Assembly: GCA_010015745.1 (NCBI GenBank)
Contig: ML978226.1
Coordinates: 62,001 to 126,000 of the forward strand
Direction: 5' to 3'
Length of the DNA stretch: 64,000 bases
DNA from: Setomelanomma holmii
Lineage: Eukaryota > Ascomycota > Dothideomycetes > Pleosporales > Phaeosphaeriaceae
The position numbers and the translations under genes were made by a program. Position 1 is the stretch's first letter; every line of letters begins with the position of its first letter. Shown one piece after another: positions 45,127 through 54,452 of the stretch. The notes under the pieces were generated by a model that did no database searches, had not been told where the DNA came from, and saw only the letters and a program-made list of their open reading frames with translations.

Positions 45127-45573
45127 TCAATGCAGCGACATCTTCCAACTGTTCCCTCCCGTCATCCCATAGCTTCCGCTTACGGTCTTCTCCTCCACCT
45201 CGGCTTTCTTTTCCTCCGCTGGCTTCGCCTTCGGTGTTGTTGCTTTCAAATCATTCCCTGCCCTCTCCACAACCCCCTTCAACGCCCTGATATCCGCACC
45301 TCTAATCTCCTCAACTTTTTTGCCGTCCTTGAACACCAAAAACGTCGGCATAGCAGTGACACCATACTGCGCTGCTAGTTCCCTCTGCTCGTCGACGTTG
45401 ACTTTGACGAACGCGAAGTTCCCGGCTGAGCTGTGTTGCGTGGAGAGTTGGGCGTAGATGGGGGCGATTTGCTTGCAGGGCGGACACCATGTTGCGTAGA
45501 AGTCTGCGATCAGGTAGGTGTGGGCGTTGAGGAGAGTGCGGAAGTGCAGTGGGGCAGAGATCTCAGTGGGCAT
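45127..45573 (-). CDS. Thioredoxin-like protein with a CPPC active site
   Basis: Intronless, 148 aa. A thioredoxin fold occupies residues 1-105: the active-site segment is ADFYATWCPPCKQI near residue 30, and the cis-Pro segment is TAMPTFLVFKDGKKV. The usual CGPC is replaced by CPPC. A Lys/Glu/Pro/Ala linker follows, then a tail SGSYGMTGGNSWKMSLH seen in several fungal thioredoxin-like proteins. No signal peptide is present, so a cytosolic or nuclear disulfide reductase is expected. Confidence 0.88.
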   Translation of the reverse strand: MPTEISAPLHFRTLLNAHTYLIADFYATWCPPCKQIAPIYAQLSTQHSSAGNFAFVKVNVDEQRELAAQYGVTAMPTFLVFKDGKKVEEIRGADIRALKGVVERAGNDLKATTPKAKPAEEKKAEVEEKTVSGSYGMTGGNSWKMSLH

Positions 45574-46151
45574 CTTTGGTGTGGTTCCTTGGATTTGTCT
45601 GATGTTGAATATGGTGTGCTAGTATGGTTGTGCCTGGTGGTGTGTGGTTGATTTGATGGTTAATGGATGTTTGAGTATATTAATGCCACCTCAGGCAGTG
45701 ACGCGCTCTTATATGGTGGCGTTGGATGGCGCGATGTTGTAGAATATTCGATCTGCTGAGCTGTGCTGGCGACGCTTCTTCGATATGCTGAGCAAGAGAT
45801 CTCGCCAATCGGCATTTGTCATCAGTCGCAACGCTTCACGTGCCATTGCGCTTGCTGCATGCGGCAGTCCGCGATACATGTCTCAATCAATGCGAGTGTT
45901 GATTTGCTTGCAAAGATTTGTTGACAGGACCTGGATTTCCTCGCCGCAGAGTTCCGCCTGTGACGCATTGCATGGTATCCAGCTATCCGTTCTTCGTACA
46001 TGCGTACCGGAATCTGAAATATGCATACATAACAGCATCGTCATGACTCCAGGCGAATGCAACCCTTCTCCAAACGCCTCGCTATGCTCGCAGTAGTTTG
46101 CTTGAGGGCAGGAATGCCGCAAATCAGGTCTCATCCTCCCGCGGACTGTCC
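45574..46151. other. Intergenic, nothing recognised
   Basis: Upstream region of the thioredoxin gene and 3' side of TRS31. Only short frames occur. Confidence 0.45.
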
Positions 46152-47079
46152 TCATCCTCCACCTCTGCCTAATATCTCCTCCCTCTCCAGCACCTCCGGC
46201 TTGAATTTGATCAAAAACACCGTCTTGCCCGGCCACATACCCTTTCCCTCCTTCCCATCCTCCTGCTCGCCCACACTATGCGCTGTGACCCCTTCCGTTG
46301 GAAACCCCGCACCATCGCACACGCCCTCAATCACGCCTGCAACAAACGCTGCGCAATTCAGACTCGACAATTCCTTTGGTAACGATATGTATTGGTTGAC
46401 TAAAGGCTCGTTGTCGAATATCATGTACTGCCCCGCATCTGAGCCAGACCGTTCTAACGCGTCTGCGGGCCGCCCAAACAGATGCCGGTATACTTGTTGT
46501 GCGATAAATTGAAGAAGTGGAAGGATTCGTGTGGGCCGAATGGATGCGAGGGGATTTGAGGAGCGGGAGAGAAGGAGGTCGAGGAGGCGGAGGCCGATCG
46601 GGTAGCCTTGTTGGTTTAATCTGTGGTGTTCTGTTAGCATCGATATGCTCTTACGAGTGGCGAATATCCGACAGCTGGCCACGATGTTTTCGCAATGGTC
46701 TAGATACTGCGCAAGTAACACACCTCTGCTCCAAATCCCCTACGTCCTTGGAACCCTTCTGCGCATACGCAATCATCTCAATGAAGAGGTAGGCAAACGC
46801 GGCCCGACTGAGCTCTGCATTCTTACTCCGGTTCAAGTTCCGATCGTATATGCTCTTCTTATTTGACGGATACCGCAGGCCAGGCCCTTGACTCGGGTTC
46901 CCGCTCATTGCTACGGTCTGGCTTCTTGCTATTGCGAATTGTGCTTGATGTTGGATTTGTGTTTGCGTTTGCTGGCGGATCGTGGCTGTAGATGAGGTCT
47001 GCGAAGAGGCTACGGAGATTTGGAGGGAAGACGGGCGTGTGGTGTAAGTAGAGGCGTGGAGTGGGAGGATGTTGGACAT
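46152..47079 (-). CDS. TRS31: TRAPP complex subunit Trs31 (TRAPPC5)
   Basis: Two exons (47079-46724 and 46620-46152) give 274 aa. After a Gln/Thr-rich N-terminus, the Bet3-fold begins with SIYDRNLNRSKNAELSRAAF and continues AYLFIEMIAYAQKGSKDVGD, then across the intron LEQR/LNQQGYPIGLRLLDLL. The second half includes LPLLQFIAQQVYRHLFGRPA and a conserved end up to KTVFLIKFKPEVL. Trs31 is a core subunit of TRAPPII/III, a Rab GEF on Golgi membranes. Fungal members often have the long disordered N-terminus seen here. Confidence 0.92.
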
Positions 47080-47446
47080 GGTGGTTACACTTCGCGGTGG
47101 TGGAGCATGGGTGGGTCCAAGGGTCGTGCACCGTGCTCGGATGTTTCTGAGGCGGACAGACGTGACATCAACTGCCAAGAAGAGAGGACGTCTTCAACCA
47201 CTTCGCCGCAATTCATTACAAAGCAGCTCTGCATTCATACTCCTGATAGCGCAAAGCCATTTGGTTCTCACTAGCTATTGCTCGATCCGTGAGAATTAGG
47301 TTAAGGGCAGCCGCGCTGGGAGATCTCGCATACACATCAAAGGCAATGCCTACGACAATACCGATGTTTGTGGCCCGTCTCCATTGCGCAAGCCCAATTT
47401 GCGTCCTGGAAGACCCAAAATCGATGCTCAATGGTTGTGCCGAGCT
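47080..47446. other. Intergenic, nothing recognised
   Basis: 367 bp upstream of TRS31 and downstream of the coiled-coil gene. No feature was seen. Confidence 0.45.
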
Positions 47447-48331
47447 TCAGCGTTGCGACACACGGCCTCCAATGCCCTCATCGATCGGCCAGCCATCATG
47501 TTCAGCACCCGTCATCATGAATCCATCCTCAATCATGTCTCCGTACAGCTTATCCTTTTTTTCATCCTCCACATAGTTGGCTCCCACTACTTTGACAGCA
47601 TCCTCCTCACCACGAGAACTCTTCCAGATCTTGTACGACTCCTTGGCCCTATCGATGTAGCTGATCCTATTTGACTCAAGGATGACCTGAACAAGCAGAT
47701 AGTCTGTGCGGCGGATTAAGAGCTCCATCGGTACCACAACGGTGGTGAGGTTGGATCCAGTGCCTTCAGTGTCGCGTAGGTGAAGAGTACCTGACTGCTC
47801 GACCTCCAGCTCGGCGCGTAGGTCTGCTGTAATCTTTCGTTGTTCCGACAGAGCCACCAAAGCATCATTCTTCTCTTTGCGCATCTTCTGCTCAGACTTA
47901 ACATGTTGCTGTTTGGCATAAACGGCAGTTTTGGCTTTCTCCTCTTCCTTTCCCGCGACGTCCCTTGCATTTCTAGTCTTCTTATTTGCGCCTTTGACCT
48001 TGTTGGTCTTGTCCTCTATTTGTTTGCGCAAACTAGAAGCCTCGCTCTCGGCTGCCCGCAACTCTTCTCTGGCTTTCTTGAGGTCGTTGCGCAAGCGTTG
48101 ATTGTCGTCCTCGAGTCGATGCAGGCGGTTCACGACATATTCCGGGAGCTGCTGGTTTGCCGACACTTTGGAGTATGTGCGATGCTGGAGTTTTTCGATG
48201 AGCGCAGCTTGATCCGTGACCTGGGCTTGTAGATCGTAATGTGGCTTGGTTCCCGGGACGACGACTGTATCATCCTTGCCCAAAGAGAGCTCATGGCGCT
48301 CTTCAAAGAGCGTTTCCAGGTCCAGGCTCAT
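47447..48331 (-). CDS. Coiled-coil protein of unknown function
   Basis: Intronless, 294 aa. Residues about 30-200 form a long coiled coil (LHRLEDDNQRLRNDL, REELRAAESEASSLRKQIED, then a Lys-rich KVKGANKKTRNAR). After about 210 the composition becomes mixed (TTVVVPMELLIRRTDYLLVQVI), suggesting a small folded C-terminal domain. It does not share clear motifs with the coiled-coil pair at 49.7-57.8 kb. No family was recognised. Confidence 0.6.
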   Translation of the reverse strand: MSLDLETLFEERHELSLGKDDTVVVPGTKPHYDLQAQVTDQAALIEKLQHRTYSKVSANQQLPEYVVNRLHRLEDDNQRLRNDLKKAREELRAAESEASSLRKQIEDKTNKVKGANKKTRNARDVAGKEEEKAKTAVYAKQQHVKSEQKMRKEKNDALVALSEQRKITADLRAELEVEQSGTLHLRDTEGTGSNLTTVVVPMELLIRRTDYLLVQVILESNRISYIDRAKESYKIWKSSRGEEDAVKVVGANYVEDEKKDKLYGDMIEDGFMMTGAEHDGWPIDEGIGGRVSQR

Positions 48332-48659
48332 CTGGCTATGTCAGACTTTTGCACTGACGGGGCTTTTCGGAGAAATGCATGCCTTGAACGATTGGTAGGG
48401 CGTTGTTGCAGGCCGTCAAGAACGAGGGCGATGGCGAGTTTGACGCCATCAACTTGAGCTTGGCTTGGTGTAGTGCTTCGAGACGGTGAAGTGAGGATCA
48501 GAAGCACGCCGAAAGCGTGGGCACGTGATGGTGCCATCGACTGCCTGAGCCAGTGTGGATTCTGCAAGGCGCGACAGTAACAAGGGTATTACTCTATACT
48601 CGGGTACTGTCACTGGGCAGGATTTGTGTATGCTATGACTTCATTAAGAATTAGACGCT
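48332..48659. other. Intergenic, nothing recognised
   Basis: Divergent region between the coiled-coil gene and the DUF3669 relic. No feature was seen. Confidence 0.4.
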
Positions 48660-49402
48660 CTTGAGGTTGTGAGTTCGCTTTATTCAGGGCGCTCTTCTCG
48701 GAGCGCATCCCAAAGGTACCCAGGCCGATCAGCGACAAAATCTTGGACCTCTTCTGCGCTGGCAATGTTTCACTTTGCAAATTTGTCAAGAGGAATTCAG
48801 ATGACGATGCATGCCTGCTTCGGCCGTATCTAGGACGACGCCGCCGCCAAAAAGAAGCGATAAGTACATCACGCTTCCAGCGCTTTAGCCTCCGCAACGT
48901 GCCTCTACACGTCGATCAGATGGAAGTACTTGGCCTGGACGTCAATGCGTACGCACATACCATGGCAGAAGCTCTCGCGCTCATGCATTGGGGTGCCCAG
49001 GTCGACGCGAACGATGTTGAATTCGTGTTAGCACCGCCTCGAGAAGTCGAACCCAATCTCCAACCGCCTTTGAGTCTGAGTACTTGGGAACTCACTGCAT
49101 GTGGCTTCGCGATTTTGACTGTTGCCGACGACTCGCGATGGACGAAGCGGGTATCGAGCAAGCCTGCGATGCGTTCTGGAGCAACGACCCTTTCTATCCG
49201 AGGCCAGAGAGTGAAAACTTCGCTAATGAGAAGCTTTGGAAAGTATTCAAGCAGAGGTTTTCTAGTGGCTAGCCGAGCTATCTTGGGGAAAGAGAAGCAC
49301 GGCCTGTGGAATATGCCAGAGAGGCTGATGGAGAGAATCGAGGAGGAGGGAAGGCTGAAGATGAGGAAGAAGATGGAGTTGGTAGAGCGCTCATTGCGTT
49401 AG
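48660..49402 (+). pseudogene. DUF3669 (zinc-finger-protein-like) gene, truncated and frameshifted
   Basis: Similarity starts abruptly with EFALFRALFSERIPKVPRP and continues KFVKRNSDDDACLLRPYLGR, FSLRNVPLHVDQMEVLGLD and AEALALMHWGAQVDANDVEF, all hallmarks of the fungal DUF3669 family. Near 49045 the conserved sequence moves to another frame (EYLGTHCMWLRDFDCCRR, then QACDAFWSNDPFYPRP). Near 49265 it returns to the first frame for the ending (MPERLMERIEEEGRL). Two compensating indels are therefore implied, and the N-terminal third of the family is missing. The first frame stays open throughout and would give a 219-aa protein with a scrambled middle. The role of the family is unknown. Confidence 0.7.
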
Positions 49403-49740
49403 CATGTATCTAGCAACAGGTAGAGACCTGTATGCCTCCAGGATATGGAATAGAATATAAGATATAAATCTTTAAGCACGTCATATTAGTCAGTTTGAAC
49501 GTTAGCAAGGCTATAAGCCGTAAGCTAATGCCGGCATGCGTCCCCTCAACGAAAGCATTCGCTTCTCCAAAATCCTCAGTCAAGAGCAGGATTACCTTAC
49601 CCAAAGGTACCAGCTCCGAGAGTCTCGCGATAGCCGCCCGCTGATAATGCTGAATCCGCAGAATGGTTCCAGACCCTATAATGATCTCCTGCAACTCTGA
49701 TGACCTCTACCCAGACCTTCTCTTGGCCCCCACGCACGAG
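49403..49740. other. Convergent 3' region
   Basis: Between the DUF3669 relic and the copy-A coiled-coil gene. Nothing recognised. Confidence 0.4.
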
Positions 49741-52695
49741 CTAATCCTTCCGCATCTTCTTCTTTTTCTGGTTGCCCTGCTTCGACCATCCATCATTCGG
49801 AACCTGGCCACGAAGATCACTCGAGCCAGTTTTGCCTCGACCGTTGTCATTAGCTTGACCTTGTCTGCCGGTTGGAGCCACAACGCGCACTGTCGGAGGC
49901 GCAGCTGCGTTCGCGAAGCTAAGAGGTGGCAGAATAGAAGTAGAGCCACGGAGAGCCGGGAAGAGATCTACCGTCATTTGAGCGATCCCCGCCAAGGCAC
50001 GTGAGAGAACAGTGGCTGACTGTATGGAGTGCGAAGAAAATTGATGTATGGGCTTACTTCCATCGCTCGGCAACTACGCTCGAAGATTTGTCGACGCGAG
50101 GCTAATAACATTGGTGGCAGTCACTAGAGGCTTGACGATGGCTTGGGTTTTGATCTGTGCCAGATTCTTGAGGTCGAGTTCAGTTTGGCGAATCTGAGCA
50201 TCGACGTTTTCCTTCTTCTCGAGCGTGCGGTCTCGCTGTGCAGTCGCATCCGTTAGCATATTCTCCCAAACAGCAATCGTACCATCGAGGTGCTGGAGCT
50301 CGCGTGTAAATTTGTCTATGGATTCTAGCCTAGTCGTTGGCTCGACCTGAGACTGGCGATTTTCGGATGGATATTCGACAGAATTGTTTGAATTGTGGGT
50401 GTCGTCGATCGATGCGACCTGCTTTTGGAGATCGTTTCGCTCTTTCGTGACCTGTTCAATGTCTACTTGGAGCTCTAAAATCCCAGTCTCGAGTTCACCA
50501 TTGCTCTTTCTGATCTGATTGTATCCCTGTCTGATGATTTGGACCTCATCTTCAGCAGCTTTTCGGCGAGCCTCCGAGTCGGCTTTGCAAAGACTGAAGC
50601 GCGGGACCTCGTCCTCTAATGAAGCAACCTTGCTCAACATTTCGCCTTGCTCAGCACGGCTCTTCTTATATAGAGCAGCCTCACCTGCCGCTGCGCCAAG
50701 CTGGACCCGAAGATCAGAGGTCGCCTCGTGAACTCTCTTCTCAACGTCCTGATAGCACTTACTCTGTTACTTCTTTAAATCGTTTCGCTCTTGTCTGACC
50801 ACATTGAATGCTTTGTCGATGTTCTCCTTTAGGAGTCCAGCCTCAGACGTGACCTCACGAGTTTTCTTCCATTCGGCAGTCAATTGTGCCATCATTGCCT
50901 CTTTCTGGGATAGAAGCTCGTCGATGCGCTTATTCTTTATGTCCACCAAGCTCTCTAGAAGCTTTGAGTTAGAGGCGCACTGTTTCCAGAAAGCCTTGAG
51001 TGGCGAAAACAGAGTTTCGATGAGTTGACTTTGTGTGAAGTGGGTCATGGTCAAGCTTCGAGAGATAGCAGCTTCTGCGTTTATACCAGACCGTTGAGCA
51101 TGGGATTTCACAATCTTTTCCTTTGAATCTTGACAAGTTTCATCCTGGGATTGGCCACTGGCGTTCAATGCCTCCATGACCGCTTCCTAGCCCTCGCTTA
51201 TGGTGTTGACAGTGGACAGTGAGGACTCAGCATGCGCCTTGGCAGCCGATAAAACATCCCACTCTCCGAACAACTCAATCACGCTTGTCAGAATTTTACG
51301 AATATCTTGCTCGATCATTGCAAACGTCGATGTATCCATTTCAAGGTACAATTGTGCCGACTTGATCCAGATGTCGACACCGGACCGATGAACAATGACA
51401 TGAGAGGATACGTCTGCAATATTTCCTTCGATTGCAGCGTGACTCTCAGATACATCTACGGTGGTTGACGAATCTTCCACCCTGTGATCCTTCTCGACCA
51501 CCGGTGCCATTTGCGAATGGTCAGGTGAAGTAACAGCGTGGTTTCCTGAGGAGACATTGAGCGCATGAGAACGAGTTGCTTCTGAGGCGGCCTTGTCGAT
51601 GTTGATGTCAAACGGGACACCCCCGCCAGAATCAGGTGATGTAGTGAAGAGCTTCGATTGCGCCTGAATCAACAACCGCCATTTCTTCACCAAACCAATA
51701 CACCGGAGCCGTACTATCTCTTCAGGATGATCAAAAAGGTCTTCCATTGCAGGCAACAGTGCGTCGGCGAATCTAGCTCCCAGGAGATTCGGCCCGGTTT
51801 CGGGAAGGATGTACAGAAAGCTAAGTACATCTCTGGCTTCCTTGATATGCTCTTGATCCAGATCTCTGGTGGCGTCTAACCTTGTCACAGACCTAATCAC
51901 CCATCCAGAGAATCCGTCCTCGCTAGCGAATCGCTTGAGGAGTTCTTTGGTGCTCGGAATGCGAAGGGATGCAAAATGCTGACGGGGATTGAATGTTCCG
52001 GTATTATGATCAGGATACATCGCTTGCATCCACTTCGTGACTAGATTGATGGCCTTTCCCTGCATGCGACGATCGGGACAGACCTGCATGAAGGCCATGG
52101 TAGAAATCACATCGCTGGCAACTATGTGTTCTAGGTGAATCTCATTTGCGACAAACCAGTCTACAAGGTTCTCGATTGCACCAAAATCGTGCTCGGCAGC
52201 TCCTGACACAAACGCCTTGATCAGACCCTGAATTGAAGCCGATGAAGCAGGTGATTCGGATGCCAATGAACGGCTGAGAGTGTGGAGTGACTTGATAATG
52301 CCTGAAGAGTGCGTGGGCCGAGGACATTCTGGAGACTCCATAAGCTCATGTTCGACATGACTCCGCGTCAGTCCGCGACATTTCGCAAGAACCGAGTCGA
52401 TTTTCATCTGAAGGCTTGTGTCTGGATGCGTTTGACAAGCCTCGAGTATAGCTAGACTGCTCTTTGCCAGGGCATCTGTAGGATCCGCAATCGATACCTC
52501 CAGAAGGTCAAGTAGTTCATAAGCAGCAATGCGTGCATCTTCGTTGGTAGCTACTCTGGCAGCAACGATCTTCTCCTGCATGACAACGACGAACCGAGGT
52601 GTGGCAATAGAACCCAGACACAATAGGTCCGAGAATTGACCAGTTTTCTTGACTAAATCGTGCATGACTCTGGTCGTGTTCTTATCGCGAGACAT
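49741..52695 (-). pseudogene. Large coiled-coil protein, copy A, interrupted by three in-frame stops
   Basis: One reading frame runs 985 codons from MSRDKNTTRVMHDLV to a basic end (QGNQKKKKMRKD), broken only by TAG at 51187-51189, TAA at 50767-50769 and TAG at 50074-50076. Each could come from CAG or CAA by one C-to-T change. Residues 1-400 are helical, with two stretches like the TFIIS N-terminal helix bundle (AINLVTKWMQAMY; RLRCIGLVKKWRLLI). Residues about 510-830 are coiled coil. A segment GYNQIRK and a later LDGTIAVWENML also occur, in the same order, in the copy-B protein (GYHQIKK; LDGLEVYWEQQF). After the third stop a good donor (A|GTAAGC, 50057) pairs with an acceptor near 49967 to keep the frame. 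It may be a pseudogene, a read-through gene, or, if the first stop is real, a 502-aa protein. It pairs with the divergent gene at 53220. Confidence 0.6.
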
Positions 52696-53219
52696 CTCGA
52701 CGCGTCGGAACGCCGTCGTGCTATCCGGTGGTATGATCTAGGAAGAGTGTGATGACTTGTCCTTGATCTCTCTCATCATGTTAGTTGACTTATTCGGGGA
52801 TGGTGCTATTGTGACTTACGATGGCCAGGCAATGCTGAGACATGCTACAGCGAGTGGTGTAAGGCTCAAAGGCTGTTCTTGAAAGGTGCAGATCCCGGCG
52901 TTCGTTATCGAAAGCCGGAGGAGTTGCGCGTCCAATTTGATATCACTTGCAGCAAAGTCGCGGTGACCCAAGTGTTGTCATGGAGGTGAGCAAACGGCTA
53001 AGCAGCGCTGGATGCGACGGAAAGCGATGGAAATGCAGAGAATATGTTCCGCGACGTGTCTTGTAGGGTATCACATGGGTCTTTCTCTTTCCCGCGCCCG
53101 TGAATCTTCAATATCTTTTCGAGCACTCAAAGCTGTGGTGCGCGGCCTGACCAGACCCTCCTCTTAGTCGAACGACGCGTACAATCCAGCAGCTTCAAAG
53201 CTCGTATCGCGTGTGCGGG
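52696..53219. promoter_or_regulatory. Shared divergent upstream region, copy A
   Basis: 524 bp between the head-to-head starts of the copy-A large and small genes, nearly the same length as the copy-B spacer (564 bp). No individual motif is assigned. Confidence 0.4.
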
Positions 53220-53898
53220 ATGTCGTCCAACCAGATCAACGGTATTTTGAAAGCGGGAACAGACCAACGCGCCACCGCAGCGGCATTCTTGCCTTCGGGT
53301 GGGGTCGCCGTAGGTATTTCACCAGCAGAACAGTCTTCTTCGATCTACTAGTAGGGTAGGCGTCGTCAATGAGCAAAGTGTCGCCAGTGTCGAAGACAAC
53401 TTCCTGCCAAACTGGGCTGGCACCTCTGCTACCGTCATCATTGATCAATCAGGCGAAAAGACTAAGGTAGGGACAGAAGCAAAGGAGACACAAGAGCCTA
53501 TCTGTGCTGCCTGTCTCAAGCTCGGCTACGTCCTCCCATGCTGCCTCAACCTCACGTCGCCCTGCCCCACCTGCTCCCGCCTCATTCACGAAGACGAGCA
53601 ACACGTAAAGGAAATCAACGCATGCCGTGCCAGGACTGCTGAGCTCGAAGCCGAAACACCGGAAGAAAAGCATAGACGTCTTTGTGCCGAAATGAATGCG
53701 CGCATCGAGCAGCTCAGAACCGAGGTCGAGAAGGTGCAAAAGGACGACCAGGCATTACAGAAAAATGTAGAGGAGCAAAAGAAGAGGCTCGCATCGCTGA
53801 CGGGTGAGCTAGCTGCGAAGAAGCCCAAGGAAGAGCAAGAGGGAAGACAGGAGTTCTCCTACAAGCAGGCGAAAATGAAGAAGGGGAAGAAGAAATGA
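53220..53898 (+). CDS. Small Cys-cluster coiled-coil protein, copy A
   Basis: The start is MSSNQINGILKAG. An intron of about 60 nt is needed between FLPSG (near 53290) and VVNEQSVASVEDN (near 53360): the first frame stops at TAGTAG, and a GTGGGG donor with a GGTAG acceptor keeps the phase. The second exon encodes the cluster C-x2-C-x8-CC-x6-C-x2-C (CAACLKLGYVLPCC ... CPTC). A coiled coil follows (AEMNARIEQLRTEVEKVQKD) and a Lys-rich end (KMKKGKKK). The Cys pattern could bind zinc. The same layout is found in the gene at 57387. The unknown function is likely linked to the divergent large coiled-coil protein. The 5' splice site is provisional. Confidence 0.65.
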
Positions 53899-54452
53899 GA
53901 TTCGGTGTGCGAAGCGTGACAAAGCACAGCACCAGCTCGCGCGATCACAGACGCGTCGAGATGTCCATCTTTAACATAGGAGCGACTCATCAAGGCACAA
54001 ACAGTCCAAGATATTGTTTTACGCCTGCAATAAGTCTTGTGAGGTGGTCTTCAGAAATAATGATGCAGCCCTGTTGGTGTGCAGGAAGGACGGAGCGACG
54101 TTCCACGACAAGTGACGTTTTGATGCGTTGGCGGGCGCACTTTTTCGTTGGTCGGTAGCTGACTTCACCTTGAACATCACACATACGATAGCCACAGGAT
54201 TTCGAGTGTTGATAGCGTGGTGTGGTTGCTAGCTACCCCTTGCAATCATCTACGGTCATAGTCATTTAGCCCGCTTATACAGTGGACCCGCACTTCTACT
54301 CCTTCCTGACATCTACCACTATCCCCCTACTTCTTGCTATTCTTCACAGCTTTGTCTTTCCACCTAACGGTCTCCCATGGCCCTTCCTGACTAGATGAAC
54401 TTTGCAAAATCTTGATAGATTGTACATACGTTGAGCCACAAAGCTGAGCCCG
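53899..54452. other. Spacer between the two module copies
   Basis: 554 bp between the copy-A small gene and the copy-B large gene 3' end. Nothing recognised; no direct repeat marking a duplication junction was noticed by eye. Confidence 0.4.
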
